Below, piece after piece: positions 8,436-17,810 of a stretch of DNA of 64,000 nt. Where the stretch lies: contig CAVUIT010000002.1 in the NCBI GenBank assembly GCA_963741625.1, positions 1 to 64,000 on the forward strand, written 5' to 3'. Each line of letters starts with the position of its first letter. Positions within the stretch are counted from its first letter, which is position 1. The position numbers and the translations under genes are program-made. Origin of the DNA: CAWBBA01 sp963741625 (GTDB lineage: Bacteria; Desulfobacterota; Desulfomonilia; Desulfomonilales; Desulfomonilaceae). The notes under the pieces were generated by a model that saw only the letters and a program-made list of their open reading frames with translations, was not told where the DNA came from and did no database searches.

Positions 8436-9962
8436 ATGTCTAAGGAAATTGAGGCCAAAGTTCTAGTTGCGTTGTTGGAAGACCGCTACCTTCTCAGCCG
8501 GGTAATGAGCGACGGCTTTAGCCCCGATGTATTCAAAGACAATAATTTCCGAATCATTTTCAAGACAGTGCACGAGATGATTCAAATCCCTGGCCAAGTC
8601 ATTGACTGGATCACCATAGAGAATACGCTCAAGCGAAGAGAGTGGCACACACCGGAAGTTGCACAGGCAATTGCCAAGCTCAGAGGCGACGTGGTTCCCG
8701 AGGCCGATCAGGTGATGGCCTATGTCGAGATCCTTAAGGACAGTAGCCTTCGCGATAAAATGATGAAATTGTCGCGGGTAATGGCCGATTACTGCATGCA
8801 TAAGGGCCAGTATAAGGATCAGGATTTCGTGGACTTCAGCAGCCGTACAATCCAGACTCTCATCGAGTTGCAAAAACAAAAAGTTAAGAAGCGCATCAGT
8901 CCCGTAAAAGAAACCATCCGCGAAATTAAGGACATGACCGACCGCACCAAAGGGGATGGTGACAAGCTGCTGGGGTTCTCCATTGCTCCGTTCGACAGAC
9001 TGGAACATCTCCTCTCCGGCATTCGGAAAGGTTTCTACTACGGTCTGGCAGGCCCCCCGCGTCGAGGCAAGACTACTCTGGCCTTGGATATCGCTTCCAG
9101 GCTTGCTGAAAAAAATGACTTTCCTGTTTTGTTTTACACTTGGGAACAGACAAGACGAACTCTTGCCGCCAGACTACTCGGCCGGGAGTGCTACATAAAT
9201 CCCGTGAAGCTTCTGACAGAGGTCTCGCCCGAAGAGAAACAGCGTCATGCGCTGGTAAGCAAAGTGATCGAACGGTCTGCCTCGTACAGCAACAATTTGT
9301 TTGTCATCGAAGCCGGGCGGCAGGACACTATCGAGCGAATCAAGGCTCAGGCTTACAATGTAATGCACGAATACCGGTCCAATGACATAGCAATCTTTTT
9401 CGATTACTTGCAAAAGATCCCTCTTGGACGACAATACGAAGATCTAAGGAGCCAGGTGAATGAAGCATCGGCTCAATTGGCGGACCTTAGCCTCGAACTG
9501 AACTGTCCGGTGGTGGCCATCTCCGCAATGGATAAGGAAGGGTGCAAGCTGGACGAGAAGCCGCCTTCTTATGACGAATTCTCCACCACTTACTTTGCAA
9601 GGCCCACGATGCATAACTGCGTTGGTGGCGGTGACTTGGAATATGACTTGGACGTGGCGCTGATCCTGTCAAAGGACTGGGTGGCGACCAAGAACCTTCA
9701 TGACCGCCTCGCTCTGAAGGACAAGGCAAAGGATGTTCCGGATCTTCCCCAGATTGATATCATCAATCTTCACGTGGACAAGAACCGGGATTCGGCGGGC
9801 GAACTCTCACCCACGATCCAATTCGCCTTCTTCATCAACATCAACAAGTTCGTGGAAGTGGGCTTCAAGACTGAGGCAGAATATTCCAAAGAATTCAAGG
9901 GATTCGCAAAAGCCGAGGACATGTTCGGCACCCTTTTGGATACAGGGATCTTCAAGTTGTAA
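8436..9962 (+). CDS. Divergent DnaB-like hexameric ATPase
   Basis: A 508-aa protein with the two-domain plan of replicative helicase DnaB. The N-terminal helical domain starts with EAKVLVALLEDRYLLSRVM. A RecA-like C-domain carries Walker A GPPRRGKTT (206-214), YTWEQ at the position of the DnaB catalytic Glu, Walker B FFDYLQ (321-326), and KNRDSAGEL at the arginine-finger position. The P-loop differs from the usual ARPSMGKT form, and the C-terminal third is longer than in DnaB. This suggests a paralogue rather than the chromosomal helicase. It is followed 67 bp later by a COG3910-type ATPase. Alternatives are a phage- or plasmid-derived helicase or a RecA-fold regulator. Confidence 0.75.
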   Translation: MSKEIEAKVLVALLEDRYLLSRVMSDGFSPDVFKDNNFRIIFKTVHEMIQIPGQVIDWITIENTLKRREWHTPEVAQAIAKLRGDVVPEADQVMAYVEILKDSSLRDKMMKLSRVMADYCMHKGQYKDQDFVDFSSRTIQTLIELQKQKVKKRISPVKETIREIKDMTDRTKGDGDKLLGFSIAPFDRLEHLLSGIRKGFYYGLAGPPRRGKTTLALDIASRLAEKNDFPVLFYTWEQTRRTLAARLLGRECYINPVKLLTEVSPEEKQRHALVSKVIERSASYSNNLFVIEAGRQDTIERIKAQAYNVMHEYRSNDIAIFFDYLQKIPLGRQYEDLRSQVNEASAQLADLSLELNCPVVAISAMDKEGCKLDEKPPSYDEFSTTYFARPTMHNCVGGGDLEYDLDVALILSKDWVATKNLHDRLALKDKAKDVPDLPQIDIINLHVDKNRDSAGELSPTIQFAFFININKFVEVGFKTEAEYSKEFKGFAKAEDMFGTLLDTGIFKL

Positions 9963-10029
9963 AATCCGCGTCATGTAAACACGACCCCTAATGGTGAGCC
10001 CTCAATCCCGCCAGCGAGAGTGCCTTCCT

Positions 10030-10749
10030 ATGTACTTGAAACAAGTACGAATAAAGCGTCGAGAATTCCCGACCCGTGACCTATTTCCATTTAACATCCC
10101 GGCAGTCCAGAAAACCGACCAGATTGACATTTCCTCACGCGTGACCTTCTTCGTGGGCGAAAACGGCTCCGGCAAATCTGCGCTGTTGGATGCAATAGCC
10201 CGCAAGAGCGGGTTTCTGCCCTGGGGTGGAAGCAAAATTCATCGAGTTCATGAGAACCCTTACGAAACTAGGCTCGCCAACCACATTGAGCTTGAATTTG
10301 CGCCCCGGCATCGCTACGGGTTCCATTTTAGAGCCGAAGCCTTCTTCAACTTCGCGGCATCCCTGGATGACATTATCCTCGACGACCCGGGTCGCGACAG
10401 ATATTACGGCGGAGGATCATTGAATGCCCTCTCCCACGGGGAATCGTTCTTGGCCTTCTTCAAAGGTTACAGTTTTCAACTCGACGGATTGTATCTTCTC
10501 GATGAACCGGAGGCGGCTCTTTCGCCAAAGAACCAGGTAGAATTCGTACGCATCATCCATGAGTCTAGTAATTCCAACAACAGGCAGTATATCATCGCGA
10601 CGCATTCCCCCATCATTTTAGGCTGTCCGGGCGGCCAGATATTAAGTTTTGACTCTCCCCCCATTCAGCCAATTGATTATGCTGAGACGGCTTCCTACGT
10701 CTTTTACAAGAAGTTTCTCAACGACCCGAACTGCTTCTTTCGTGACTGA
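10030..10749 (+). CDS. COG3910-type AAA ATPase
   Basis: A 239-aa single-domain ABC-like ATPase starting at the ATG at 10030 (MYLKQVRIKR). Walker A is VGENGSGKS, the signature is LSHGESFLAFF, Walker B is LYLLDEPEAALSP, and the H-loop is IIATHSPIILGCPGG. This matches the small stand-alone ATPase family annotated as predicted ATPase COG3910. It has no long coiled-coil insert, so it is not SMC or RecF. Family members are often isolated and of unknown role. The adjacent DnaB-like gene on the same strand suggests possible co-expression. Confidence 0.75.
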   Translation: MYLKQVRIKRREFPTRDLFPFNIPAVQKTDQIDISSRVTFFVGENGSGKSALLDAIARKSGFLPWGGSKIHRVHENPYETRLANHIELEFAPRHRYGFHFRAEAFFNFAASLDDIILDDPGRDRYYGGGSLNALSHGESFLAFFKGYSFQLDGLYLLDEPEAALSPKNQVEFVRIIHESSNSNNRQYIIATHSPIILGCPGGQILSFDSPPIQPIDYAETASYVFYKKFLNDPNCFFRD

Positions 10750-10854
10750 CTTTCAGGGTTTGAAATTTCCTGGGAGCTGTAATTACATTTTTTTGTGTGA
10801 AAACGCGGCTGCAATGTCTCATGAACTGTCGTATTCCCTAGGGAGCCGGTCGTA

Positions 10855-11997
10855 ATGAAGCCCCTGAAGCAAGATGCTCAAGTCCTCGCCACAGGACGTC
10901 AAGCCATCATGGACAGTTCCATTGTCAGCGACATTCTGGACAGCATGAGCGACAGCATTCTGGTCATTGGCCGGGAAGGGGATGTCCTCTACGCTAACAG
11001 AATAACCAGTGAGATTTTGGGATATTCGTTCGAAAACCTTCTGGGAAACGGGCTGGGACTTTTGCTGTCGAAAGAGGAGAATTTTGATTTCAATCAGATT
11101 TTTGTCGCAGCGCTGCGGCATAGCAGTATGAGCTATTACTCGGAAGTCGATTATCACCACCCTCACGGCGCGGTCAAAAGGTTGGCAGCCACAACCACTT
11201 ACTTCGTAACGGAAGGCGATAGCGAAAGCACGGTGATAGGTTTTGTGGCCCTATTGAAGGATGTCACGGAAGTGTTCGGCCTGCGGCGTAAAGAGCAGGA
11301 GCTTGTTCAGGAAAAGCAGAGAATTGACCGGGAAAGAATAAGAAGTCTTCATAAGCTGGCCATGGGGGTGGCCCACGAGATTAGGAACCCTATGGTTACT
11401 ATCGGCGGATTTGCAGCTCGAATTCTCAGAAACGAAAAGAATTTGGAAGAAACCAGGCGGTATGCCAAAAATATAGTTGAAGAAGCCAGAAAACTTGAAA
11501 TCGTTGTGGATGAAATCCAGCAGTATTGCAATCTTCCTGAGATGAATCCTTCAAAGGGAGAAATTTCGGTGGTTGTTGGCGAGGCGGTGTCTCAGATGGT
11601 ACCCGCGGGACTCCAAAGAAAAGTTAGCATCAGGTTTCACGATTCTGTTCCACCGCAGCAACCTGTAATGTTCGATCCATTCCTGGTCAGATTGGCAGTG
11701 GTTCACCTGGTCAAGAACTCCATCGATTTTTCTCCTGAAGGTGGACTGGTCGATGTCTCGCTCTCCCTGGCCGATGAGGGTACCGTTTTGGAGGTAAAAG
11801 ATTCAGGGAGCGGCGTTGCGGATCAGGATCTGGAGTACATCTTCGATCCGTTCTTCTCGACGCGCGCACGGGGCTCGGGGATGGGATTGGCCATAGTAGA
11901 GAGAATAGTGCGCGAGCACATGGGCAGAATCGAAGTGGATTCCAAACTCGGCACGGGCACGACAATCCGCCTAGTAATACCCAAAAGCTCGGAATGA
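10855..11997 (+). CDS. Soluble PAS-domain sensor histidine kinase
   Basis: A 380-aa kinase. It has an N-terminal PAS domain (residues about 23-140, with ILVIGREGDVLYANRITSEILGYS) and a short coiled linker. The dimerisation/phosphoacceptor helix has the H-box VAHEIRNPM (His174), followed by the N-box HLVKNSIDF, G1 DSGSGV and G2 GSGMGLAIVERI. No membrane segment is visible, so the signal is likely cytoplasmic (redox, ligand or haem through PAS). No response regulator lies next to it, so it is an orphan in this window. The HEIRNPMVTIGGF box resembles NtrB-like kinases. Confidence 0.85.
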   Translation: MKPLKQDAQVLATGRQAIMDSSIVSDILDSMSDSILVIGREGDVLYANRITSEILGYSFENLLGNGLGLLLSKEENFDFNQIFVAALRHSSMSYYSEVDYHHPHGAVKRLAATTTYFVTEGDSESTVIGFVALLKDVTEVFGLRRKEQELVQEKQRIDRERIRSLHKLAMGVAHEIRNPMVTIGGFAARILRNEKNLEETRRYAKNIVEEARKLEIVVDEIQQYCNLPEMNPSKGEISVVVGEAVSQMVPAGLQRKVSIRFHDSVPPQQPVMFDPFLVRLAVVHLVKNSIDFSPEGGLVDVSLSLADEGTVLEVKDSGSGVADQDLEYIFDPFFSTRARGSGMGLAIVERIVREHMGRIEVDSKLGTGTTIRLVIPKSSE

Positions 11998-12010
11998 TTT
12001 CGCAGATAGC

Positions 12011-12044
12011 TAAATGACCCTCTGCTTTGCCATGGGGTCATTTA
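12011..12044 (+). terminator. Hairpin after the histidine kinase
   Basis: Arms TAAATGACCC (12011-12020) and GGGTCATTTA (12035-12044) form a perfect 10-bp stem with a 14-nt loop, 13 bp after the kinase stop. The right arm ends TTTAA. It is probably a weak intrinsic terminator separating the kinase from the haem genes. Confidence 0.5.
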
Positions 12045-12179
12045 ACTCGCGACGCATTAAAGCGGCAGATGAAAACCCTCAGATATTCCAGCGCAAACTG
12101 ACCCACTACCCTTGTTTCTCGACAATTGACCAATGAAGGGGGCTTGTGTAAAATAGTACGTTTTTCAGGAGGAAACCGC

Positions 12180-12860
12180 GTGAAGCCCTACCCAATTATG
12201 ATGAGCCTTGGAGGTAAACAAGCCATCGTGGTTGGTGGCGGCCGCGTGGGTATGCGCAAAATCATGGGCCTGTTGGAAAGCGGAGCCCAAGTAGTTGTAA
12301 TTTCCCCCAAGCTGGAACAAGAGCTGCAAGAGCTGGTACGTCAAGGGAACATCGAATGGGTACCCGAACCTTTCGATCAGACTCTCCTTGACAGGTACCC
12401 CGAAGCTGTCCTCGTCTTCGGCACGACGGATCAACGTGAAGTCAACGTAGCGATCCACAAAGCCTGCGTGGATAGAAAGATCCTGTGCAACATAGCGGAC
12501 GTGCCCGATCTTTGCACCTTCATCGTTCCGGCAGTGATCACGCAAGGGGACCTGATGATAGCAGTCAGTACCGGCGGAGCCTCCCCGGCCCTGGCGCGGC
12601 GAATCAGGGAGGACCTGGAAAAGCATTTTGGGCCGGAGTACGGCAAAATGACACAAGTTCTTGGAGAGTTAAGGAAACTTGTGCTGCGGACGGGAAGCTC
12701 TCCGGACGAAAATAAGAAAATCTTTCGCGAGATAGTGAATTCGGAGGTCTTGGCTGCACTGCGAGAAAACGATCGCGAGCGGGTCCTGGACATTTTGAAG
12801 GCAATTTTGCCTCAGAATGTTGATCCTGAGCCGGCCATTGGGGAGCGGCCGAAGAATTGA
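12180..12860 (+). CDS. Precorrin-2 dehydrogenase / sirohydrochlorin ferrochelatase-type protein
   Basis: Oxidises precorrin-2 to sirohydrochlorin with NAD, toward siroheme and, in many sulfate reducers, haem by the siroheme-dependent route. I start at the GTG at 12180, which sits 6 bp after AGGAGG; the longer ORF from 12126 lacks such a site. The NAD-binding motif VVGGGRVGMRK lies near residues 16-26. ADVPDLCTFIVPA and STGGASPALARRIRE are typical of the CysG N-terminal/Met8p family. The length is 226 aa. It opens the haem operon, and the next gene follows 19 bp later. Confidence 0.88.
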   Translation: MKPYPIMMSLGGKQAIVVGGGRVGMRKIMGLLESGAQVVVISPKLEQELQELVRQGNIEWVPEPFDQTLLDRYPEAVLVFGTTDQREVNVAIHKACVDRKILCNIADVPDLCTFIVPAVITQGDLMIAVSTGGASPALARRIREDLEKHFGPEYGKMTQVLGELRKLVLRTGSSPDENKKIFREIVNSEVLAALRENDRERVLDILKAILPQNVDPEPAIGERPKN

Positions 12861-12879
12861 ATCAGAAAAGGATGAAGGA

Positions 12880-13731
12880 TTGGATCTGATCTTTTTCAAG
12901 ATCGCGATCGCATTTTACTTGGGCGCTTCAGCGGCTTACCTTGTCTTTCTTCTGATGTCATCGGGGAGCCGTGCTGCCGTAGGTTTCTGGTGCGCCCTCA
13001 TCGGATTTGCGTCGCATAGTCTGTCAATTCTTCATAGAGCGCTCTTTTCAGGATTCTTCCCCCTGGCCACGGCATTTGATGCGCTCTCCTTGTTTGCTTG
13101 GGTCATAGTGGGTCTGTTTCTGGTCATGCGGTACCGAGATCCCAGCCCCATCTTCGGGTCCATCGCCGCGCCTATGGCTGCTGTGCTGATGCTCTTCGCG
13201 TCAACACTCTCCTATCAGATAAAGGCGCCGCTTGTACCCGTCATGAGAAGCTGGTGGCTCCCTATCCACGTCATCCTGGCGCTCGCCGGCAATGGAGTGT
13301 TTGCTCTAGTGGCCATAGGCGGCCTCATGTACATTTTTCAGGAACGCCTCATAAAGACCAAACGGATAGGGCGATTCCACAGGCTTCTGCCGTCTCTGGA
13401 GACCCTCGACATAATTAACCGCCGGGGCCTTCCTCTGGGATTTTTCCTGCTGACCCTCGGCATCATTTCCGGCGCATTGTGGGCCGGCAGCGCTTGGGGC
13501 TTCTATTGGAGCTGGGACCCCAAGGAGACATGGAGTCTTATTACTTGGTTCGCCTACGCGGCTATGGTTCACCAGCGCCTGGCGCTTGGGTGGCGGGGCA
13601 AACGGGCCGCACTGCTGGCTTTAGTCGGATTTGCGCTTGTTATGTTCACTTTCTTGGGGGTAAGTGTCCTGTTGGGAGGACACCACGCCTTCAGAGGTGT
13701 ACCCACTGGTATGGGGACGAGCGGGTTATGA
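12880..13731 (+). CDS. CcsA/HemX-like integral membrane protein
   Basis: A polytopic protein of about 283 aa with around eight transmembrane helices. It has the tryptophan-rich haem-handling motif WSWDPKETWSLITW and a late HHAF histidine pair, as in CcsA/CcmC-type cytochrome c assembly proteins. I place the start at the TTG at 12880, with AAGGA seven bases upstream. The nominal ATG at 12817 would overlap the preceding gene. The stop overlaps the hemA start (ATGA). In several lineages such a protein (HemX) sits beside hemA and modulates glutamyl-tRNA reductase, so both haem delivery to cytochromes and HemA control are possible. Confidence 0.8.
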   Translation: MDLIFFKIAIAFYLGASAAYLVFLLMSSGSRAAVGFWCALIGFASHSLSILHRALFSGFFPLATAFDALSLFAWVIVGLFLVMRYRDPSPIFGSIAAPMAAVLMLFASTLSYQIKAPLVPVMRSWWLPIHVILALAGNGVFALVAIGGLMYIFQERLIKTKRIGRFHRLLPSLETLDIINRRGLPLGFFLLTLGIISGALWAGSAWGFYWSWDPKETWSLITWFAYAAMVHQRLALGWRGKRAALLALVGFALVMFTFLGVSVLLGGHHAFRGVPTGMGTSGL

Positions 13732-15068
13732 ACTCTGAAATACTGGTCATTGGACTCAATCATTCCACTGCGCCGGTCCAGATCCGGGAGAAGATAACCT
13801 TCCCCGGAGATGAAGAAGGGAGAGTAACCCGGTCCTTCGCTGATCTCGATGGGGTTGAAGAGGCAATGATTTTGTCCACATGCAACAGGGCGGAGATCAT
13901 TGTAACCGCTGAGGAGGCAGCTGGATCTACCGACGTACTTATTCAGGCCATTGCGTCGATCCACGGGCTGGATCCGAAACCCCTCAGTGACTTTCTTTAC
14001 GTGAAAGAAGGGGAAGACGCGATACGTCACGTCTTCCGCGTGGCGGCTAGCCTTGATTCTATGGTGGTAGGTGAGCCGCAAATCCTCGGGCAGGTCAAAG
14101 AGGGCTACAGGAGAGCTGCAAACGTCAACGCGACCGGCCCAATTCTTAACCGTCTGATGCACCGAGCATTCTTTACGGCAAAAAGGGTTCGGAGCGAAAC
14201 CGGCGTCGGCACGGCCGCTGTCTCGGTAGCCTATGTGGCCGTAGAACTGGCAAAGAAAATACTCGGGGAACTCAGGGACAAGGCGGTTCTGTTGATCGGA
14301 GCCGGCGAGATGGCCGAACTCGCAGCCACTCACCTGGCCGGCCAAGTGGAACGCCCAATTGTTGTGATCAATCGAACATTGGAGAATGCATGCAATCTTG
14401 CCCGGAATCTGTCAGGCGCCGCTCTTTCCATGGAACAGCTTGAAGAAGGGCTTGTGGCTGCCGACGTGGTGATAACTTCTACCGGCAGTTGTGAGCCTGT
14501 GATCCGTAAGGATCAATTGAAAAATGTTATGCGGCGAAGAAGGTTTCGGCCTATTTTCCTTATAGACATTGCGATCCCGCGCGATGTGGAGGCAGCGGTG
14601 AACGACGTTGACGGAGTTTACTTGTACAATATCGACGACTTGCAGGCGGTGGTGGAAGAAAATCTCGGCGAGCGCCGTGAAGAGGCTCTCCGCGGCGAGC
14701 GAATAGTCGAGGAAGAAGTTGTCAAGTTTGTAGACTGGGCGACGAGTCTCGATTCCACGCCAACTATTGTGGCTCTCAAAGAAAAACTTGAAGCGATAAG
14801 GACGAGCGAACTGGCGCGAATGAACGGCAAGCTAGCAGCACTAGGCGCTGCTGAACGTGAAGCCGTGGAGATGATCACCAGATCCATTATCAACAAGATA
14901 GCGCATGACCCAATCGCGTACCTGAAAAGAGCCGGCGCCGGGGCCAAGGGAAATCTGTACCTGGACATAGCGCAAAGACTGTTCAAACTGGATGGACTCA
15001 CAACCGACCCCACCGCGGGGGAAGAAGAATCCCTGGAAGATGAAGCTCACAATCGGAACGAGAGGTAG
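13728..15068 (+). CDS. hemA: Glutamyl-tRNA reductase HemA
   Basis: Reduces glutamyl-tRNA to glutamate-1-semialdehyde with NADPH, the first committed step of C5 tetrapyrrole synthesis. The ATG at 13728 gives MNSEILVIGLNHSTAPVQIRE, the usual N-terminus; the open frame upstream is the shadow of the membrane gene. The catalytic Cys52 is in ILSTCNRAEI. The NADPH site is LLIGAGEMAELAATHL. The C-terminal dimerisation domain has the usual helical pattern, for a total of 446 aa. It overlaps the preceding gene by 4 bp and hemC by 29 bp. Confidence 0.95.
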   Translation: MNSEILVIGLNHSTAPVQIREKITFPGDEEGRVTRSFADLDGVEEAMILSTCNRAEIIVTAEEAAGSTDVLIQAIASIHGLDPKPLSDFLYVKEGEDAIRHVFRVAASLDSMVVGEPQILGQVKEGYRRAANVNATGPILNRLMHRAFFTAKRVRSETGVGTAAVSVAYVAVELAKKILGELRDKAVLLIGAGEMAELAATHLAGQVERPIVVINRTLENACNLARNLSGAALSMEQLEEGLVAADVVITSTGSCEPVIRKDQLKNVMRRRRFRPIFLIDIAIPRDVEAAVNDVDGVYLYNIDDLQAVVEENLGERREEALRGERIVEEEVVKFVDWATSLDSTPTIVALKEKLEAIRTSELARMNGKLAALGAAEREAVEMITRSIINKIAHDPIAYLKRAGAGAKGNLYLDIAQRLFKLDGLTTDPTAGEEESLEDEAHNRNER

Positions 15069-15991
15069 TGCTCTGGCTCTGTGGCAGGCCCGATCACGTT
15101 GCCTCAGCCATCGAGAAAGCGCACTCAGGTATCACAGTTGAATTGATGACTATCAAGACACAGGGGGACAAGATTCTAGACACACCCCTAGCCCAAATCG
15201 GCGACAAGGGGCTTTTCACCAAGGAGATTGAAGAGGCGCTCCTGGACGGAAAGGTAGATCTCGCAGTACATTCCATGAAGGATTTACCTACCGAGTTACC
15301 AACCGGCCTGGAATTGTCCGCGATTATGCAGCGTGAGGATCCAAGAGATGTTTTCATTTCCAGAGACGGCCGCGGACTGGAAGAATTGGAAGTCGGCGCT
15401 AGAATTGGTACGTCGAGCTTAAGACGGAAGGCCTTTCTTCTCAACCGGTTGCCGCACCTGGAAGTGATCTCGATCAGAGGAAACGTCGATACTCGCTTAA
15501 AGAAAATGGAAACCGAGAATCTCGCGGGGGTGATGCTGGCAGCCGCAGGAATACTCCGCATGGGGTTCGGTAACCGCGTGACGACTTTCGTGGAGCCGGA
15601 TTCCATGATTCCCGCAATAGGGCAGGGCGCACTGGCCATTGAGACGCGGGCGGACGATCACCGGACCGCAGATGTTGTGGCCACGTTGAATCATGATGAG
15701 ACAGCCCAATGTGTACAGGTTGAGAGGGCCTTCCTCAGGCGGATGGGCGGAGGCTGCCAGGTGCCAATGGCTGCACACTGTGTCATTGATGGCGACCGGC
15801 TCAAAGTTGTCGCCGGGGTGGTTCACCCGGACGGAACCCCATTTATTCGGGATGCGCTTACAGGCCCGAGGGGAGATGCGAGCACGGGATCCAAGCTTGC
15901 CGACATTCTGATAGGGCGAGGCGCGGACGCCATCCTTAAGAGCGTCCTTGACCAGGATTGGGAACCGGGTCCGACTACGGATATCATCTAA
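15040..15991 (+). CDS. hemC: Porphobilinogen deaminase HemC (one frameshift)
   Basis: Polymerises four porphobilinogens to hydroxymethylbilane. The true start is the ATG at 15040, giving MKLTIGTRGSALALWQA. The frame then breaks near 15087, where GGCAGGCCCGATCAC carries one extra C, and resumes as DHVASAIEKAH. The remainder contains GDKGLFTKEIEEALL, LAVHSMKDLPTE and GTSSLRRKAFLL. The dipyrromethane-cofactor cysteine is in GGGCQVPMAAH. The repaired length is about 316 aa, normal for HemC. The 29-bp overlap with hemA is consistent with coupled translation. Confidence 0.93.
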
Positions 15992-16061
15992 GAAATTAGC
16001 TTTACATCCCGGGAGGTTATCCTCGGAGCGTTCTGTTATCCGGCGGCATGTCGCTAACCTT

Positions 16062-16140
16062 TGTCATTGCGAGGAGTGAAGCGACGAAGCAATCTGCGGT
16101 TTGCGGAGAACAAGATTGCTTCGCTGCGCTCGCAATGACA
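16062..16140. repeat. Interspersed palindromic element (TGTCATTGCGAGG family)
   Basis: A 79-bp imperfect palindrome. It begins TGTCATTGCGAGG and ends with the complementary CTCGCAATGACA, with inner complementary blocks GAAGCAATCT and AGATTGCTTC. It lies between hemC and cobA-hemD. A second, interrupted copy is at 59131-59264. Such elements are widespread in environmental bacterial genomes as small non-autonomous repeats. Confidence 0.8.
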
Positions 16141-16245
16141 GCTTGCGAGGGATCGACCTTTATCTTCACCTGTGAATGAAACATTACTTCTGCCGGCTGT
16201 CTGTAATACTTTGCGTAGATATAGCGCCTAGATAGGGAACCTTTT

Positions 16246-17808
16246 ATGCCAAAAGCCAATACAGAAATGGAAAATCGATCCTCCGCTCCTGGCACCGTTT
16301 ACCTTGTGGGCGCGGGCCCGGGCGACCCCGGCCTGATAACGGTAAAAGGCCTAGAGAAGATCAGGACGGCCGACGTCATCGTGTACGACTATTTGGCCGG
16401 GTCACAACTGCTCCAGGAGGCCCGAACGGACGCGGAACTGATCTACGTAGGAAAGACAGGCAAGGACCACACCTTAGAGCAGGTGGACATCAATGAACTA
16501 CTAGTCTCTAAGGCTGGAGAGGGCAAGAATGTTGTTCGATTAAAAGGCGGCGATCCTTACGTATTCGGTAGAGGAGGCGAGGAAGCGGAACAATTGGTAA
16601 CAGCGGGAATCCCTTTCGAAGTCGTGCCGGGTGTAACCTCTGCTGTAGCTGCTCCCGCATACGCGGGTATTCCTGTAACTCATCGGGATCACGCGTCAAT
16701 GATTACATTCATCACCGGCCACGAAGACCCTTCAAAAGAGGAATCGGCCATAGACTGGGAGGTGTTGGCCCGCAATCCGGGAACCCTCGTCTTCCTCATG
16801 GGCGTGAAGAATCTTAATAAGATATCTGAATCGCTAATAAAATACGGCAAATCGCCGTCCACGCCGGCCGCACTGGTCAGATGGGGAACAACGCCGCAGC
16901 AGATTTCCATCATTTCAACGCTGGCTGCAATCCCGCTCGAAGCCGAGCTCAGAGGTCTGAAGCCTCCGGCTGTATTGGTGGTGGGGTCAGTAGTCGCGCT
17001 CCGACAAAAGTTGGGATGGTTCGAGAACAAACCCCTGTTCGGAAAGAAGATACTTATTACGCGTAGCCGGGAGCAGTCCCGGAGGATGGCGGAACAAATA
17101 TCAGAGCAGGGAGGCGAACCGATCCTTTTCCCCACCATAAGCATCTTACCCCCAACCGACTTCGAGCTTCTCGATGGTGCTATTGAACTGATTCAGAATT
17201 TCCAATGGGTGATTTTCACTTCCGTAAACGGAGTGGAAAGGTTTTTCCAACGATTCTTTGAACTCAAGGACGACATCCGACAGATGGCAGGCCCCAGGAT
17301 TGGAGCGATAGGACCGATGACCGCGGCTGCAATTCGCACGCTTGGCCTGAAAGTCGATCTCCTGGCTAAGGAGTTTGTCGCAGAGGGGGTTCTGGATCTC
17401 CTTGACGAAGCCGACGTTAGGGGAAAACGATTCCTCATTCCCAGGGCAGAATCGGCACGGGAAGTTCTTCCCGAAGGTATTTCACGGATGGGCGGCGAAG
17501 TGGAAGTCGTCAGCGTTTATCGGACTGGCCTTCCTGACGGCGCGGATATAGAAAAGATTCGGACAATGCTGCTCCGGAAGCAAGTTGACGCTGTCACGTT
17601 CACTTCCTCCTCTACGGTCACGCACCTGGCCAGAATGTTGGACGGCGCGGATCTGCCGGCCCTGTTTGACGGCATGGTTGTGGCCTCCATCGGTCCTGTA
17701 ACATCTGGAACATTAAGAGAAAACGGTCTGCCGGTCCATGTCGAGGCCCTGGAGTACACCGTTGACGGGCTGGTTGAGGCACTGGCCAAGTACTACAAAC
17801 CTGCTTGA
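16246..17808 (+). CDS. cobA-hemD: Fused uroporphyrinogen-III methyltransferase / uroporphyrinogen-III synthase
   Basis: A bifunctional 520-aa protein. Residues about 15-260 are the SAM-dependent CobA domain, making precorrin-2 from uroporphyrinogen III. It shows VYLVGAGPGDPGLITVKG, VVRLKGGDPYVFGRGGEE, PGVTSAVAAPAYAGIPVTHR and FLMGVKN. Residues about 268-520 are HemD, with KKILITRSREQSRRMAEQI and VDAVTFTSSSTV, which closes hydroxymethylbilane to uroporphyrinogen III. The fusion channels the HemC product straight to precorrin-2. This fits the siroheme-first route suggested by the dehydrogenase at 12180. It follows hemC after 254 bp that hold a repeat. Confidence 0.94.
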   Translation: MPKANTEMENRSSAPGTVYLVGAGPGDPGLITVKGLEKIRTADVIVYDYLAGSQLLQEARTDAELIYVGKTGKDHTLEQVDINELLVSKAGEGKNVVRLKGGDPYVFGRGGEEAEQLVTAGIPFEVVPGVTSAVAAPAYAGIPVTHRDHASMITFITGHEDPSKEESAIDWEVLARNPGTLVFLMGVKNLNKISESLIKYGKSPSTPAALVRWGTTPQQISIISTLAAIPLEAELRGLKPPAVLVVGSVVALRQKLGWFENKPLFGKKILITRSREQSRRMAEQISEQGGEPILFPTISILPPTDFELLDGAIELIQNFQWVIFTSVNGVERFFQRFFELKDDIRQMAGPRIGAIGPMTAAAIRTLGLKVDLLAKEFVAEGVLDLLDEADVRGKRFLIPRAESAREVLPEGISRMGGEVEVVSVYRTGLPDGADIEKIRTMLLRKQVDAVTFTSSSTVTHLARMLDGADLPALFDGMVVASIGPVTSGTLRENGLPVHVEALEYTVDGLVEALAKYYKPA

Positions 17809-17810
17809 CT

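Noticed and set aside
13479..13727. N-terminal 83-residue extension of HemA in the open frame
   Set aside because: It lies entirely in the shadow of the upstream membrane-protein gene. The family N-terminus begins at the ATG at 13728, which overlaps the previous stop as ATGA.
13569..14345. 258-codon reverse-strand open frame
   Set aside because: Antisense shadow of hemA and the CcsA-like gene, with no recognisable motifs.
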